A model generated the notes under the pieces. That model saw only the letters and a list, made by a program, of their open reading frames with translations, did no database searches and was not told the origin of the DNA. Below, piece after piece: positions 43,992 to 56,100 of a stretch of 64,000 nucleotides of DNA. The stretch is from Cryptomeria japonica (lineage: Eukaryota; Streptophyta; Pinopsida; Cupressales; Cupressaceae), in assembly GCF_030272615.1 (NCBI RefSeq), contig NC_081409.1, positions 650,970,468 to 651,034,467 of the forward strand. Direction: 5' to 3'. The position numbers and the translations under genes were made by a program. The first letter of the stretch is position 1. Each line of letters starts with the position of its first letter.

Positions 43992-46900
43992 ATGGCTTTC
44001 GCATCACACTCTAGCCCTAGTGCACCCGTTGATCGAGTAGACTTCATTCAATGAAAGGGAAAATAGAATGCCCTATCTCAGATACCCGCTAGTGTTATAG
44101 TGGAAGAAGGCATTTCTGATTACATTGACTGTAAAATTGAAGACTTAGGATCTCTTGTAATCCATTCCCAGTTGAGTTTGTTCTACGGGAAGGACAAGAA
44201 GATTAAATTGGAATTTAGCATCTTCGAAAGGAAGAAGCTTCACAATGTAGTCTATTTCCTTGAAGAGTTTTCAGATGATCACATCCGCATCATTCTGAGC
44301 AGAGTGCACAGTGATAAAATGTACTTAGAGTGGACGCATGACATCACACTGGAAGCGATTCATGCCATTACCGGTTTCTATAACATCGGTGAAGTGTCAG
44401 CCCTAAGGAAGATCAGCAAGACGGAAATGACCAAGCTCACCAGCTTAGTGAGCGACTCACGGGGAATGACTGTTAATTCCATCAAGGATGATCTGGTCAA
44501 ATATGTGTGTATGGTGATAGGATATCAGATGTTCCACGCTAGCAAAATCAACTCTGTCTCTGTTGCAGTGGTAAATGCTGCCTATTGGATGATCATGGAA
44601 GATGCATCATTTGACTTATGCACCTGTATCCAAAGGCAACTTCTGGTGAACCTAAAGTTGATTAAATAGGATAATGCCTTGAGATTTAAGTTTGGACAAC
44701 TATTGGTTGGGTTGTTCTTCTACTTCCAAGGTTACTTCCCAAGAGTCAGAGATATTCAATAGTCTATCGACCAACCGGTTACAAAACAAATCAAGGAAAG
44801 CCTTCAAGTGGTTGGAACCAATTATCCAGAAGTTCTGAACAAATAATTTGATGAGTTTAGATGCAAAATGAGCCAAAGAGTGAGAATATCGGGTGATATT
44901 GTCAAGAAATATGAAGATGACATCTGCTTCACCATCAGAGTTGATGAGTGCATAATGGAGGCGGTTGAGCCTAGATAGGAAGAAGTGGAACTGATGGGAT
45001 ATGAGGTAATGTATGACATACTAGATGGGTATGCATCTACCCTACTCACCTCACCCCTTGATCCAAAGGCAAAGAGAACTGACACCTATTTGGAAAGGGT
45101 TACACTGGTTGAAGAACCATCAGTAAAGAAGGGAAAGGTAGTGCCTTCAGTATCAACACCGATTACCACAACAAGTCCCAAAGTGACCAAGCGGTCACCA
45201 GTAAAGAAGAAACCAGATGCTGCACCCGCCAAAGTCTTTGAGAGAAAGCAGAAGACAAAAGACACCACACCAGACTCAGAGGAGACTATGTCTAAAGAAC
45301 AACCTAAGAAGAGTAGGCAAATGAGGAAAAAGACAAAGAATGAACTGGCAACATTTGCACTGGTAAATATTGATATTTCCTCCTACAAACCTTTGACACA
45401 TTGTCAAAGAACTATTAAGAATATTAGAAGAAAAGTACTTGGTGATTTGAAAGAGTTCTTTGATGATTTTAATGATGATGAAAAGAAGGAAGTGGAACAG
45501 GAAGTCATCAATTATTTATGTATTAATGACCAATAGCCATCAGAAATTAAATCTAAGACACCTGATTCTTTGTATAATTCTTTAGATAACAAGTGGCGTA
45601 TTGCCATAGAGAAGGAACAGGAAATAAGAGAGGAAGTATTTGCACAATACTTTCCTAATGTGCCTAAAACTGAACTTTATGAAGTAGTGGAAAGATATAA
45701 GGGCCTCTTCTTCATGAGAAGAAGGAGACTCTTATTGCTAGAAGGAAAAGTTCTTGAAGTGGTAAAAGATACCCACTCTCATGCCCAAGTCGCTTTAAGG
45801 TTGCATCAAGTGGTTGAAGCCAATAGGAAAGCTGAGAAAGAACCGGCAACCAATAAACTAGATGAGGTATATGATAGTGAAGGAGAACAGATCACTGATC
45901 AAATGGATCCTATTGATGTTGATGCCTTGAATGGTGAAAATGTCACTCCGGGTACACCATCAGAAGTGGCAGGACAGGAAAAATAGGACAAAGAAAAGGC
46001 TACCAAGTAGCAAGTGGAAAAAGAGAAGAAGCAACAAGAAGTTGAAAAGAAGAAATAGGCAGAAGAAGAGAAAAAGAGAAAAGAGGAAGAAAAGAAAAAA
46101 GATGAGAAGAGGAAAGGAGAGGAGGAAAAGAAAAGAAAACAAGAGGAGAAGAAGAAACAAGAGGAAGAGAAGAAGAAGAAGGAAGAAGAATAGAAAGAAG
46201 AAGAGAAATGGCAGGAAGAAGAAAAGAGAAAGGAAGAGGAGAAGAGGAAGCAGGAAGAGGAGAAGAAGAAGAAGGATGAAAAAGAAAAAGAGCAGAAAGA
46301 AGAAGAGAAGAAGAAGGAAGAAGAGAAAAGAAAGAAAGAAGCAGACGAGCAAAAGAAGGCAAAAGAATCTAAGTTAAGAGCCAAAGAGAAGGAGGAAGTG
46401 ACACAGAGCACACAGGTGGAGACCCCAAAGGCAACCGGTAATCAAGCCAAATCGGCTGACATTACCAGTCCCATTGACCTCCAATATGCTAATGAATCAG
46501 AGCTACTACAAAGCATTAAGCTTGCTCAAGAACACCTTGAGGTGATAAGGGGGAAGAAGGAGCAAGACGTGATCCAAGCTACAGTGGACACTCTTACTGG
46601 TTTGATACCTAGTACCAACCTCCCTAGTACCAATTCCTCTCTGGCCCAACTAAAACTCTTATGCATAGTTGTGGAGGACCAGGTACAAAGCCTAGAAAAG
46701 GTTGTCGAAGCACATGCCAAGAAGGAGCATCAAAACGCTTTGAACGCTGCCATAGTGAAAAAGTTAGATGAGCTCTGGTCCGATTTGCAGAAGGCACAGA
46801 AGGACATCAGAGATGCAATGGATGAGGGGAAATTTCTGCTCAATAAGGTATGTCTACCCCATCTATTTTGTGATGATGTGCTTGTCCAAAAAGGAAAATT

Positions 46901-47282
46901 GCAAACTGATTTGTAGACATTGATAAGCACCTTCAAGACCCCATATGATTCCTTTACCACTTATGGGCAAACCGTTCACCAGTTTCAACTTCAGGCTGCA
47001 AGAATTGATTTGGAGATCAATAACCGAACCAAGGATTTGTAGGAGCTACAACTAGTTCTACTACCAAGACTGCAAATACTTCAGAAGTGCTATCTCAAAC
47101 TGGATGCCTTGACGGTTACTCAAGAGATGAGTACCTTGGACGCCATGGAGGAACAAGTATCCCAGATGCAAATGGAGAATGAGGTTGCTACCTCATTACT
47201 TGAGTCATGGTCCTTATCCATGAAGCAATTTATGCAGGACATTAAATCAGTTTTTGACAAGTTTCAGTCTTTATTGTCATAA
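43992..47282 (+). pseudogene. Element C ORF2, unknown protein (1,096 codons, one frame)
   Basis: I do not recognise this family. Starting MAFASHSSPSAPVDRVDFIQ, it holds one frame to the TAA at 47280 with about 13 internal stops. Block 1 (to about 45085) has IILSRVHSDKMYLEW, AIHAITGF, SDSRGMTVNSI and MVIGYQ. A K/P-rich linker follows, then block 2 (about 45390-45870). Next comes a K/E-only stretch coded by the purine tract at 46017-46400. Block 3 (about 46480-47282) is a coiled-coil-like C-terminus. The architecture is the same as A and D, except that the K/E stretch is much longer. It could be a structural or nucleic-acid-binding helper; the role is unknown. Confidence 0.82.
46017..46400 (+). 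repeat. Purine-rich (GA) tract coding K/E repeats
   Basis: For nearly 380 bases the plus strand is almost only A and G, arranged as irregular AAGAAG, GAGAAG and GAGGAA units. In the ORF2 frame it encodes EEEKKK-type repeats with two TAG stops. Long open frames on the minus strand here (S/F/L-rich) are by-products of this composition. Confidence 0.92.
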
Positions 47283-47542
47283 ACATTTATTCAACTAATA
47301 GAAATAGGGGTTATTCAACTATATTTTGTCATTGTTGGCAAAGGGGGAGAAGTATTCTGGTATTTACAATTTTGATGCATGCTATGTATACTCATGTTTA
47401 TCTTTGTAAGGAAGTAGTATACATTTTATTTTCTACAAAGGGATAGTGTATATGCTTAGGGGGAGTACTTTTTATTATGGCATATTTCTTTTGTAAAAAC
47501 ACTTAGACGTCAAAATTTTTGCTAAGTGTTGCCATCAATGCC

Positions 47543-47554
47543 AATGGGGGAGAT
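47543..47554 (+). promoter_or_regulatory. Element C polypurine tract
   Basis: AATGGGGGAGAT directly before TGTTGGCA, preceded by GTTGCCATCAATGCC, as in G and D. Confidence 0.88.
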
Positions 47555-48732
47555 TGTTGGCATTTTTTATGATTATGTTGTGATTGTCATTGATGGACAG
47601 ACACTTTCTATGAGATCACTTTTGGTATGTATGAGTTATGCTCAACCGGTGTTTGTTTCAAACTGGTATTATGTTATAGTCTTTAGACTATCGGTGTCTT
47701 GCAAAAAGTGTTTACCAATCTCAAGTGACATGAGTACCTCAAGCAGTTCGAGGATCTCAAGTGGAATGAAGCAAAGGAACTAGAAGTGACAGTTATCATT
47801 TTCCCAGTCTTCATTTTTGTCAACCGGTAATTTGTCAAACCAGTAATCAGTAAAGTTGTATAAATTGGTAATACTTTGTGATGAGTTACCAACCAGTATA
47901 TCTTTGTGACGAGTTACCATCCACCGACACTTTGACGGTGATTTTGTGTCGTGTTACCAAATGTCTCTAGATATAATGAACCTAGGAACTTGCAATGTAA
48001 TCCTATTGTACCAACATGAAATCAGATTCCTTTTAAGGACATCATGTCTTGGGTTTTAATATGTGTGTAGTTGTTAGGGTTTGTAGTGGTTGATGAGTTC
48101 TTGTATGTGTGATCTTAACAGAAAAGATCAAGTCTATGTATTGTAACAGAGTGTGGATTTACTAAAGACTGGAGTAATGCTGAAATGCATTAGAAATGAG
48201 CTATCATGGATCTAACTAAGCAGACTATGCTATTTTCTAGGTCATTCACTTGTTGATTACTCACATCTTTGACAAGTTAGAAACCCTTAACCGGGTATGC
48301 CCAGAAAAGCCTTTGTAAATCCTCTAACAAGGTGATTCACATCTATGGATCTAAAATCCTTTCACAAGGTAGTCTTTAATGGACTTATCTCCTAATAGAG
48401 ATTGAGATTCCTAACAGGATCTGTTCTAGTAATGAACATTGTATGACCTTAACCGGTCTGACCTTAACCGATCTGGTTAGTATTCTACAGATAGTTACTT
48501 GTGAGTTTCATCTCACTGTGGTTTTTCCCATTTGGGTTTCCACATCAAAATCTCTTGTGTTATGGTGATTGCGCTTATGTGGGTGAATTCCTTACTTTTT
48601 GTTTGGTTTTCATTTGTGTTAACCGGTTTGTTAGTTAAATTGTTATACTAGTTTACTGCTAGACTGATAAAGTGTTTGAGTTTAGTAATTTTTGGTATAC
48701 TAATTCACGCCCCCCCCTCTTAGTATTCATCA
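47555..48732 (+). repeat. 3' LTR of element C
   Basis: The 1,178-bp LTR runs TGTTGGCATTTTTTATG to TATTCATCA and matches the 5' LTR closely. Differences include an extra ACCAGTATATCTTTGTGACG-like segment near 47893. Confidence 0.92.
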
Positions 48733-48768
48733 ATAACAATCTCCCCCTTTGTCATTGATGGAAACTAT

Positions 48769-49954
48769 TGGGATCCAAGAACACTAAGAGGGGGGGTGGG
48801 TGAATCAATGTTTTGCCGAAATGATGAAATTTAACCTAATTAACACAACAACTTAGAAATCGATAAACATAAAAGAATATAAAAATAAGTAATAATGCAA
48901 CCACAAAGATGAACACCATAAAACCATAGATTTATACGTGGAAAATCTCAATGAGGAAAAACCACAATGGGATTGGAGACCCACAATATCTATCCACTGA
49001 TCAAACGAATAAATATTACAATAAGGGGTTTGCACATTTAGGAAGGCCAACAACCTCGAGTGCACTACTCATCACAAAGGAGCCTCACTAACTATAGAAA
49101 ACATCAGACTACAATCCAAAATGAAGATTGAAATGCAAGAATAACATCTCTGATGTAACCATAACCGATAAAAATCCTTAGAAGAGTCAACCATCTTATG
49201 CAGCAAGAGAGACACAACACAAATAGTAAGAAAATATAACAAATTCATACAAATAAATCATATTTAAGCCATAGAACCTTTGGAAATCATTCGGTAATCA
49301 TCAAAGAACATCTGGTAATGAGCTAGTTACATGCAGGCTTCAAGCCCGATACAATCCAACTGGGACTGTAAAGATCAACCAAATCAAAACATGTGAATCT
49401 CAATCCTTAAGCTCAGTTCTACTTCCTCTACCCCTACAAATGATTACATAACATCATATTTATACCCATCAGAATATATCTGGGTCGACCTCAAATGATT
49501 ACATTCACCAATGCAAGAAAATGAAAAGTGTAATTAGTTTGGCCCTAAGATTTAAGAAATATTTCCAAAAAATAACAACCAAGTGATGCAGTTCAATAGG
49601 AAGGTCAACCACATTGCCAAGGAACATCAGAAAAGACCCAAGGTGAATCCACATGCCAAGAATTGCACTGGTAATGAAGGACAACCAACCAGTAAGCACA
49701 AGAACTATCTCGGGAACCCAGAAACAACCAACTGGAAGCGATAACTGACTAGAGAAGAACCCAAATGAATTAGAAATCTGGAATCAACCACATGAAATCG
49801 CCAGGAAACTGCAAATGAGATCTTCCATGAAGAGAAAGAAACTACTGGCACATACCAATAAGAATAATGAAACTGCAAAAAAAGAACAAGACTTGAAAGG
49901 AAATATTTCTATTTGATAAAAGATTGCTCATCAACCAGGGATGTTCCTACATCA
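48769..49954 (-). repeat. Minus-strand LTR with A-like end and F-like start
   Basis: On the minus strand it starts TGATGTAGGAACATCCC (as chromovirus F) and ends TTCTTGGATCCCA (as element A). The A-like part (about 48769-49100) shows the GTTTTTCCTC and TTTTCCACG pattern; the F-like part (about 49560-49954) shows GCCAAGGAACAT and AGCGATAACT. It is followed on the right by a gypsy protease fragment. Both LTR boundaries are plausible but no target duplication was found. Confidence 0.6.
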
Positions 49955-50640
49955 GACAACCCAGGTACAAAAACATGTTCCATGAGAGGCAACTCATGAA
50001 CATCTAAAAGGATTCAGAATAAAGATCCCATTCTCATTTCTGATCCAAACCTCTTCTTTATCTGCCAATCTCTGCTCTATCTATCTCGATGCTTCAACCA
50101 ACTTCTCTAACCTAAGACTCTCTTTGTTTCTCTTTCCTTGCTTCAGATCTGCACATTGCCTTTGTTTCTACAATTTTGATTTAGTTTTGCCACAAGACCT
50201 TATCCAATTTGATACCATCATCTCTCTGTCATCTGGTTCCATCTGTCCATAAGACTCATCTCTCAAATCCTTCTGCCAACTCTTGTCACCCTCTGGTATA
50301 ATCTCTGCAACTGGTTCCATCAGATCTTTCTTCAAAACCTACAGTATAACCTTTGCAACCAATTTTGTCAAACCTTCTAGTATAACCTCTACCACCGGTT
50401 CCTTCAAACCTTCCGGTATAATCTTTGCCACTGATTTCCTGCAACTTTCCTTAGGACTCAGATTCTTCACCTCCTTCTCTTTCTCTTTCAAAGAAATCAA
50501 TGTGAACTTTCGCCCATCCTTTTCAATAGTAACTAGGTTTCTTCTACAGTCATATATAGCTCCTCTATCATACTGCCAAGGATTTCCCAACAAGACATGA
50601 CAAACATTTTGTTGGTTCCCAAAACCACACATTGGAAATC
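49955..50640 (-). pseudogene. Fragment of gypsy protease-linker region
   Basis: The minus frame 50632-50339 reads CHVLLGNPWQYDRGAIYD, the strand and linker that follow the protease in chromoviruses; F has a related piece at 28350. After it come four 36-bp repeats (50289-50444) coding about 12 residues each, with VAKIIPEGL and VVEVILEGL. The rest of the element is missing, so this is a remnant whose 3' LTR may be 48769-49954. Confidence 0.65.
50289..50444. repeat. 36-bp tandem repeats in the gypsy fragment
   Basis: Four units begin at about 50289, 50338, 50373 and 50409, each close to CCTTCNGGTATAATCTNTGC. A 13-base insert lies between the first two and one unit has lost a base. Confidence 0.75.
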
Positions 50641-50871
50641 AAAGGGACTTCCCAAATCTCTAACTGATCCAATCAGCCTTGGCCAACGAACACAAATGGT
50701 CAAAGACCAAATTCCTCTGCACTTTAGGCTCCACTAGACCTTAGGTGGGTATACCCCAATCTCCAAAGCATAAAGAGATTTCTTTATAGTGAATTTAAAT
50801 TATTGAATCTAGTTGTTTATAGGAATGGCAACAATTTCCTGCAACTATGCTTTATGATATGCTTTTTACTT
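50641..50871. other. Unassigned DNA left of element D
   Basis: I see nothing recognisable in these 231 bases up to the target duplication GTCTT at 50872. Confidence 0.4.
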
Positions 50872-50876
50872 GTCTT

Positions 50877-51711
50877 TGTTGGCATTCTACACTCTAGTGA
50901 GAAATGATGGTGTTGTCATTGATGGAAATCTACTGGAAACCTATTGGCAACCTACTCGAAACCTACTAGAAACCTTCAGGTAACCTTGTGGCATTCATAA
51001 CCACCGGTAGGCACCGACACCGGCAGACACTTCACCGGCAGTGGCAACAATGCATACCAGCACCCTAGCTGACAGGAATAAACTTTTGTTTATTGTATTT
51101 AATTATAATTATCTTTTGTAAAGCTGACATGGCATATTGTAATAGACTCATATATGTATGATATCTTGTAAATCATTTTGATATAGAAGACATGGAATAG
51201 GAATGAGCGAATAATAAGGAAGATACTTGCGAATGCTTAAAGCAGATTTTATATAAGGTTTATGGTTATAGTATGAGCTTAAACCAATACTAAACCTAAC
51301 ATAGTTGATGTTGATTTGAAGCAATACATTGTATTGGATTTTCATAATCCATTTTGTAAGTCAGTGAGACTTCTATTTTGTAGATTGAGCAGTGAGTTCT
51401 AGACAGTTGGCCTTCCTGCATGTCCATGCCCCTATTGTAAGTAATATTTATTCATTGGCCAGTGAATGAATATTGTGGGACATAAATCCCACCGAGGTTT
51501 TTCCCACACTGGGTTTCCTCATTAACCATCTTGTGCTATGGTGTGTTTTCTATGTTGTCTTTATTTTTCCTATTTACTGCATTAATTCTTATTTAGTGTT
51601 ACACTATTTTGGAATGCAAAATACTTAATAAGTTTAAATATTTTATAAACTGGTTAGATATTGATTCACCACCCCCTCTCAGTATCTTTGGGATTATCAT
51701 TAATCCTATCA
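50877..51711 (+). repeat. 5' LTR of element D
   Basis: The 835-bp LTR runs TGTTGGCATTCTACACTC to CCTATCA. It holds a TTTTATATAAGG TATA-like site at about 51248 and the U5 pattern CCGAGGTTTTTCCC. CCTACTGGAAA-type short repeats near 50930-50985 vary between the two LTRs. Confidence 0.93.
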
Positions 51712-51713
51712 AT

Positions 51714-51727
51714 TGGTATCAAAGCCT
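51714..51727 (+). promoter_or_regulatory. Element D primer-binding site
   Basis: TGGTATCAAAGCCT differs at one base from the initiator-Met tRNA complement (A for G) and lies two bases inside the LTR end. Confidence 0.88.
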
Positions 51728-51782
51728 GGTCCTCTATTTTCAAAATCCTAACAGCTTGAGGAAGATTCTAACACCGGTACAG

Positions 51783-52895
51783 ATGGAGAACTTAAGAAAG
51801 CAATTGGAAGGAGCTCTTGTAGACTATGATTCAGAGAAGTTGAAGAATATCAAACATGAAGATGATCTGAGGACTGCATAGGAATTCATTCAAGGACTTC
51901 ATGAGAATCTTACTATTGCTAGAAATAAAAGAAAAGAACTTCATGAGAAGATGCAGAATAACAATCATGAAAAGGGAACTCTCAATGGGATTGTGAACAA
52001 ATTGAGGCAAGAAAACATGACTATGAGGAATGAAATGCAAGATATGATCATGAGAATTTGTAAAGACATTGAAGATAGGAAGAAGAATGAAGATGACTTG
52101 ACTAGGAGATTCAATGATGCTGGAAATGAAAATCTAAGACTCAGTTATGAAACTGATATGTTAAAGACAGATCTGATTCACATGAAACATGATAAAACTG
52201 AACTTATGAGACAAATGGGAATTTTGGAAAATTAGTTGTCTACTACAAATCAACACAAAGAGAAATTCAAGAAAAGTTCAGAAGAACTTGATGATATGCT
52301 GAAAATTCAAAAACCTGATGGAGATATGAATTGACTTGGATTTGAAGTTGGTGAAAGTTTCGGTAGTGCAAACAATCATGATCAAAGTAAACCAGCAAGA
52401 CAACCCAATGCTTACAAATTTAATGGGAAATGCTTTAACTGTAACAAGTATGGTCATAGAACAAATCAGTGTAGATCAAGAAACAATCAGAACATTAATG
52501 CACCCACTGATCAATGTTCCAAATGCAACAAAGTTGGTCATAATTAATAAAACTGTAGAATGAATGTAAGATGTTATGTTTGTGGAAGATTTGGGCACTT
52601 ATCTAATCAATGCAGAACACAAACCAATATAGGATATGGAAAGGCTATTCAGAAGAATAATGTGACTTGTTATGCTTGTAACAAAGTTGGACATATTGCA
52701 AAATTTTGTAGAAGTAAGAATTCACCGGCAAACGGTAAAGGACCTAGTTTGAAAGGCAAAGAAAAGGTTGAAAAGGTAAAGCAAGAATTTTCAAAACAAT
52801 GGATTAGAAAAACATATCAGAATGTTGATGAGACTATTTTTTCACCGGTAGAACAAAGTATTACTCCACTGGCAGGAAATTCTTCATCCAACTAA
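51783..52895 (+). pseudogene. Element D gag-like protein with four zinc-knuckle units
   Basis: ATG at 51783 (MENLRKQLEGALVDYDSEKL) starts 371 codons in one frame with five in-frame stops (two TAG, one TGA, two TAA). Residues about 1-190 are coiled-coil-like, with MRNEMQDMIMRICKDIEDRK. Then come four zinc-knuckle units: CFNCNKYGHRTNQC (52431), CSKCNKVGHN, broken by the two TAA (52515), CYVCGRFGHLSNQC (52573) and CYACNKVGHIAKFC (52668). It ends NSSSN. It aligns with A along its whole length. This is the best-preserved form of the protein. Binding of element RNA is inferred; no classical copia Gag core is visible. Confidence 0.82.
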
Positions 52896-53199
52896 GAAGT
52901 AACCCTTTGGGGGTATTGTAGCAAGTTGAATATCATGCAGATTACCCTCGGTTGATGGTGAGAAGATAGATTTCTTCTTTACCGGCAAATGTGTTAAGTT
53001 TTCACTTAACCAGTGAGCATTTATTGTGGTTGTTGAAAGAAATTTCATTATAAATCATCACTTTTCCTTCATTTTTTATTCACTGAGCATTCAAACTAGA
53101 AGAGAGCGTGAAATCTAAGCGAAGACATTCAAGGAAAAGAAGTGAAGCGATTTATTTCAAGCACTCAAACATTATCAGATAGCTTAAGGTATTTTTAAA
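52896..53199 (+). promoter_or_regulatory. Spacer between gag-like ORF and ORF2 of element D, possible internal promoter
   Basis: The 304-bp gap has AGCATTTATT at 53016-53025 and CATTATAAATCA at about 53046, then the ORF2 ATG at 53200. The same motif precedes ORF2 in A and C. I infer a separate ORF2 transcript or a splice site; nothing here proves either. Confidence 0.45.
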
Positions 53200-56100
53200 A
53201 TGGCTTCCTCTTCTGCTCCCGAATTTATTGCAAACCCTACTGTAGTGGAAATTGTAAAATGCCCTAGGCCCATTTTCAAAATTATTCCTGAGATAGCTAA
53301 GCAAGATGATTCCATAGGTGCATTTTCAAAATTTCCTAAAGGTGTAGCTTATGTTGAAGACCCTATGATTTATATTCACTGCAATATTGAAGAATTAGGT
53401 TTAGAGGAAGTGTTAAAGATGTTTAAAACCATAATTTATGATGAAAATGGAAATGTCAAACCCGAACACAAGATTATTGAGACTTTAGGTTTTGTGGAAA
53501 TCTTGAACATCCCTGAATTTCCAAAGGAAGTAGTGAGAATTGTCCTAAGTAGGGCACATGGAGAATTTCTTTGGTTAGATTCAGTCTGCAAATTCACCCG
53601 GCAAGCAATTAGGGTAGTGACAGGTTTACCCTCTACTGGCAGCAAACCAGACAAGACAAAGAAGGTACCTTAAAACATAGTCATGACCTTAACCAGAGCA
53701 ACATCTGATAGTAGATCTCTAAGAGTAAATGACATCAAGTATATCAATGTGAGATTCATAAGTATGATTTTAGGTTACAAGACTACACATGCAAACTGAC
53801 TTAATTATGTTTCTAGTCTTTGCATTAAAAGTGCTTATGATATGGTAAATAACAATACAAAAATAGATGTGTGTGAATGGTTGAAGGATGAACTAGTAGA
53901 TAACTTGAAAAAGATAAAAGGTGAAAAGAAAGGGACATTTCATTTTGGTAATCTTTTGGTATGCCTTATGTTGTATTTCTCAAAACAAATTCCCGGTATT
54001 GAACAGAAAGATTTTGGATATGACATATCGGTAGGCAAACAATTGCAAGAAGCTTTCACTGGCATGCATACTGCTAAGGAAAACAATATAACTAAATATT
54101 TCAAAACTTTCCAAGCCAAAATGAAAATAAGAGAGAGACTACCACAGAGTATAGTAGATAAATATGATAAGGAAATATGTTTTGTGATTAAGAAAGATGA
54201 AATATGGATGGAAGTAGTTCTTCATAGAATTGTATGGCTAACTGAAATGGGGTATCAGGCTGATGTGAATATTATTGAGACTTATGCTAAAGCGCTATTA
54301 GAAGCACCTAGAGAACCAACAGAAAAAAAATTTGGTAGTGCAGAAACAGTTGAGAGTGATGTACAAACAATGAAAGAAAGAAAGAAAAGAGAAAAGTACA
54401 TAAGGAGTGCATCAAAATAGGTAAAGGAAATAAAAGAAAATGTTATGAACCTTACTAGAGTAAAATAAAGTGAACTTGAAGGATTACAAATAGAGGCACA
54501 TATTTCACCAGTTGGTACATCATCTGACAGTGAGATACTTGCTAAATTTAAGAGAGTTGATAGGAAGAGAAAACTCTCATTGGTACCATCTCCACCCAAG
54601 AAAACAAGAACTCTGACAAAGAAGCAACAAGTGGTAAGACAACTGGCAAAGAAGTTAACACCCAAGAAGAAATAGAAATAGGTTATACCACCTTTGGATA
54701 ATTTATTGAATACCCAAGAAAACAAGAACTTTGACAAAGAATCAACAAGTGATAAGACAACCAGCAAAGAAGTTAACACCCAAGAAGAAATAGAAATAGG
54801 TTATACCACCTTTGGATAATTTACTGAATGAAATCACTGATGATAGTAACTTGGCAAATGTGAGCAAGTTGTATAACACATTCACTGATTCAAAAAAGGG
54901 AAGTGTTGAAAACAATATTATTCTACATCTAGACATATACAAGAAAGTGCTAATTGAAGTAGTAGATGACTTACCAAATGATCTATATAGAAGGTTAGAT
55001 GCAAAGAGGATTGTAGTAATGGAGTTAGACAAGAAACTTAAGGTTGAAAAACTTCTATTTGTACATCCACTTAACTCGAAAGAGGAGATTGATGAATTAA
55101 TTTGTGAAGATAACAGACCAGTTTTTGCTAGTGGTCACCAACAAGTAAGCTTAATGGCTGGTAGAGTAAATGAAATTGAAGAGGAAACGACTGATAAATG
55201 GGATATCTTTTTTGTAGAAAAGGAAAAATAGGAAGAATTAAACCGACCCAAGAAAACATTTAAGGTTTATCAAAAGGAAAAGGACAAAGGGAAAGGTAAA
55301 ATTGGTGGAATACCAAACATCAAAATAACTGACAACTTACCACCACCCTTGGATACTACATCGATACATATGGATGACACATCAGCTACTGAAAATATGG
55401 ACATAACACATGATGACACTAACCCTGAATCAAAAATTCTATTCACCATGAATGTTGATACTCAGAAAGTGAACATTATTGTGGACAAGGACAACACATC
55501 AGTACAGAATGATATTGCTGGCAATAGAAACATTACTGAGCAACCGACAGAAAATGTTGAGGTTGAAATACAAACAAAGCAAATAGAGCATATAGAGAAA
55601 CCTTTGGATAGTGGAATGAATATTGGTAGTATGGATGCTGGCACTGAGAAACCTACAAAGATAGAGACAGAGATACCGACAACTGATAACATAGAGAAAC
55701 CAACAGAGAAACTAGCACAGGCACAGGTACATATTGAGACAGTAAAACCGGTAATCACTAAGAAACCCAAACCATTACTAGCTAAAATGGAAACTCAGAC
55801 TGATCCACCGGAGGTTGATACAAGCAAACTGGTTACTAATACTAGAAGCACTGAAATAATAAAGGTAGTTGGTCAGACATTCGAATTTAGACCTACTAAT
55901 GTGACAGAGGTACTTCTAGACTCTATTAAGAAGATAACTGACTATAATGCATTGGCCTTTAAGGAAATTGATGATACAATACCTATTCTTAAGATGATTG
56001 CACCAAAATGTAATGTAGATCATATAAAGGATTCTTTAGGACAGTTAGACACATTGTCTAAATTTATTGCTGGAAATGTAATAACAATTGATAAAGTAAA

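Larger units (their letters stand above)
41064..48732 (+). mobile_element. Non-autonomous LTR element 'C', complete, target duplication ATAAC
   Basis: LTRs at 41064-42219 and 47555-48732 enclose a PBS, a gag-like ORF (42270-43549) and ORF2 (43992-47282). No protease, integrase, RT or RNase H is present. ATAAC at 41059-41063 and at 48733-48737 is an exact 5-bp target duplication, so the boundaries are certain. The 5' LTR start is mutated (TATTGGCA for TGTTGGCA). ORF2 keeps one frame over 1,096 codons, interrupted only by stops, about 11 of 13 being TAG. It is 7.67 kb and belongs with A and D. Confidence 0.93.

Noticed and set aside
45899-46411. Long minus-strand open frames rich in Ser/Phe or Leu, looking like membrane proteins
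   Set aside because: They lie opposite the purine-rich K/E tract of ORF2; lack of A/T-start stop codons is a composition effect.
50283-50600. Plus-strand 105-codon Thr/Ser/Phe-rich frame
   Set aside because: Antisense to the gypsy protease-linker fragment and its 36-bp repeats.
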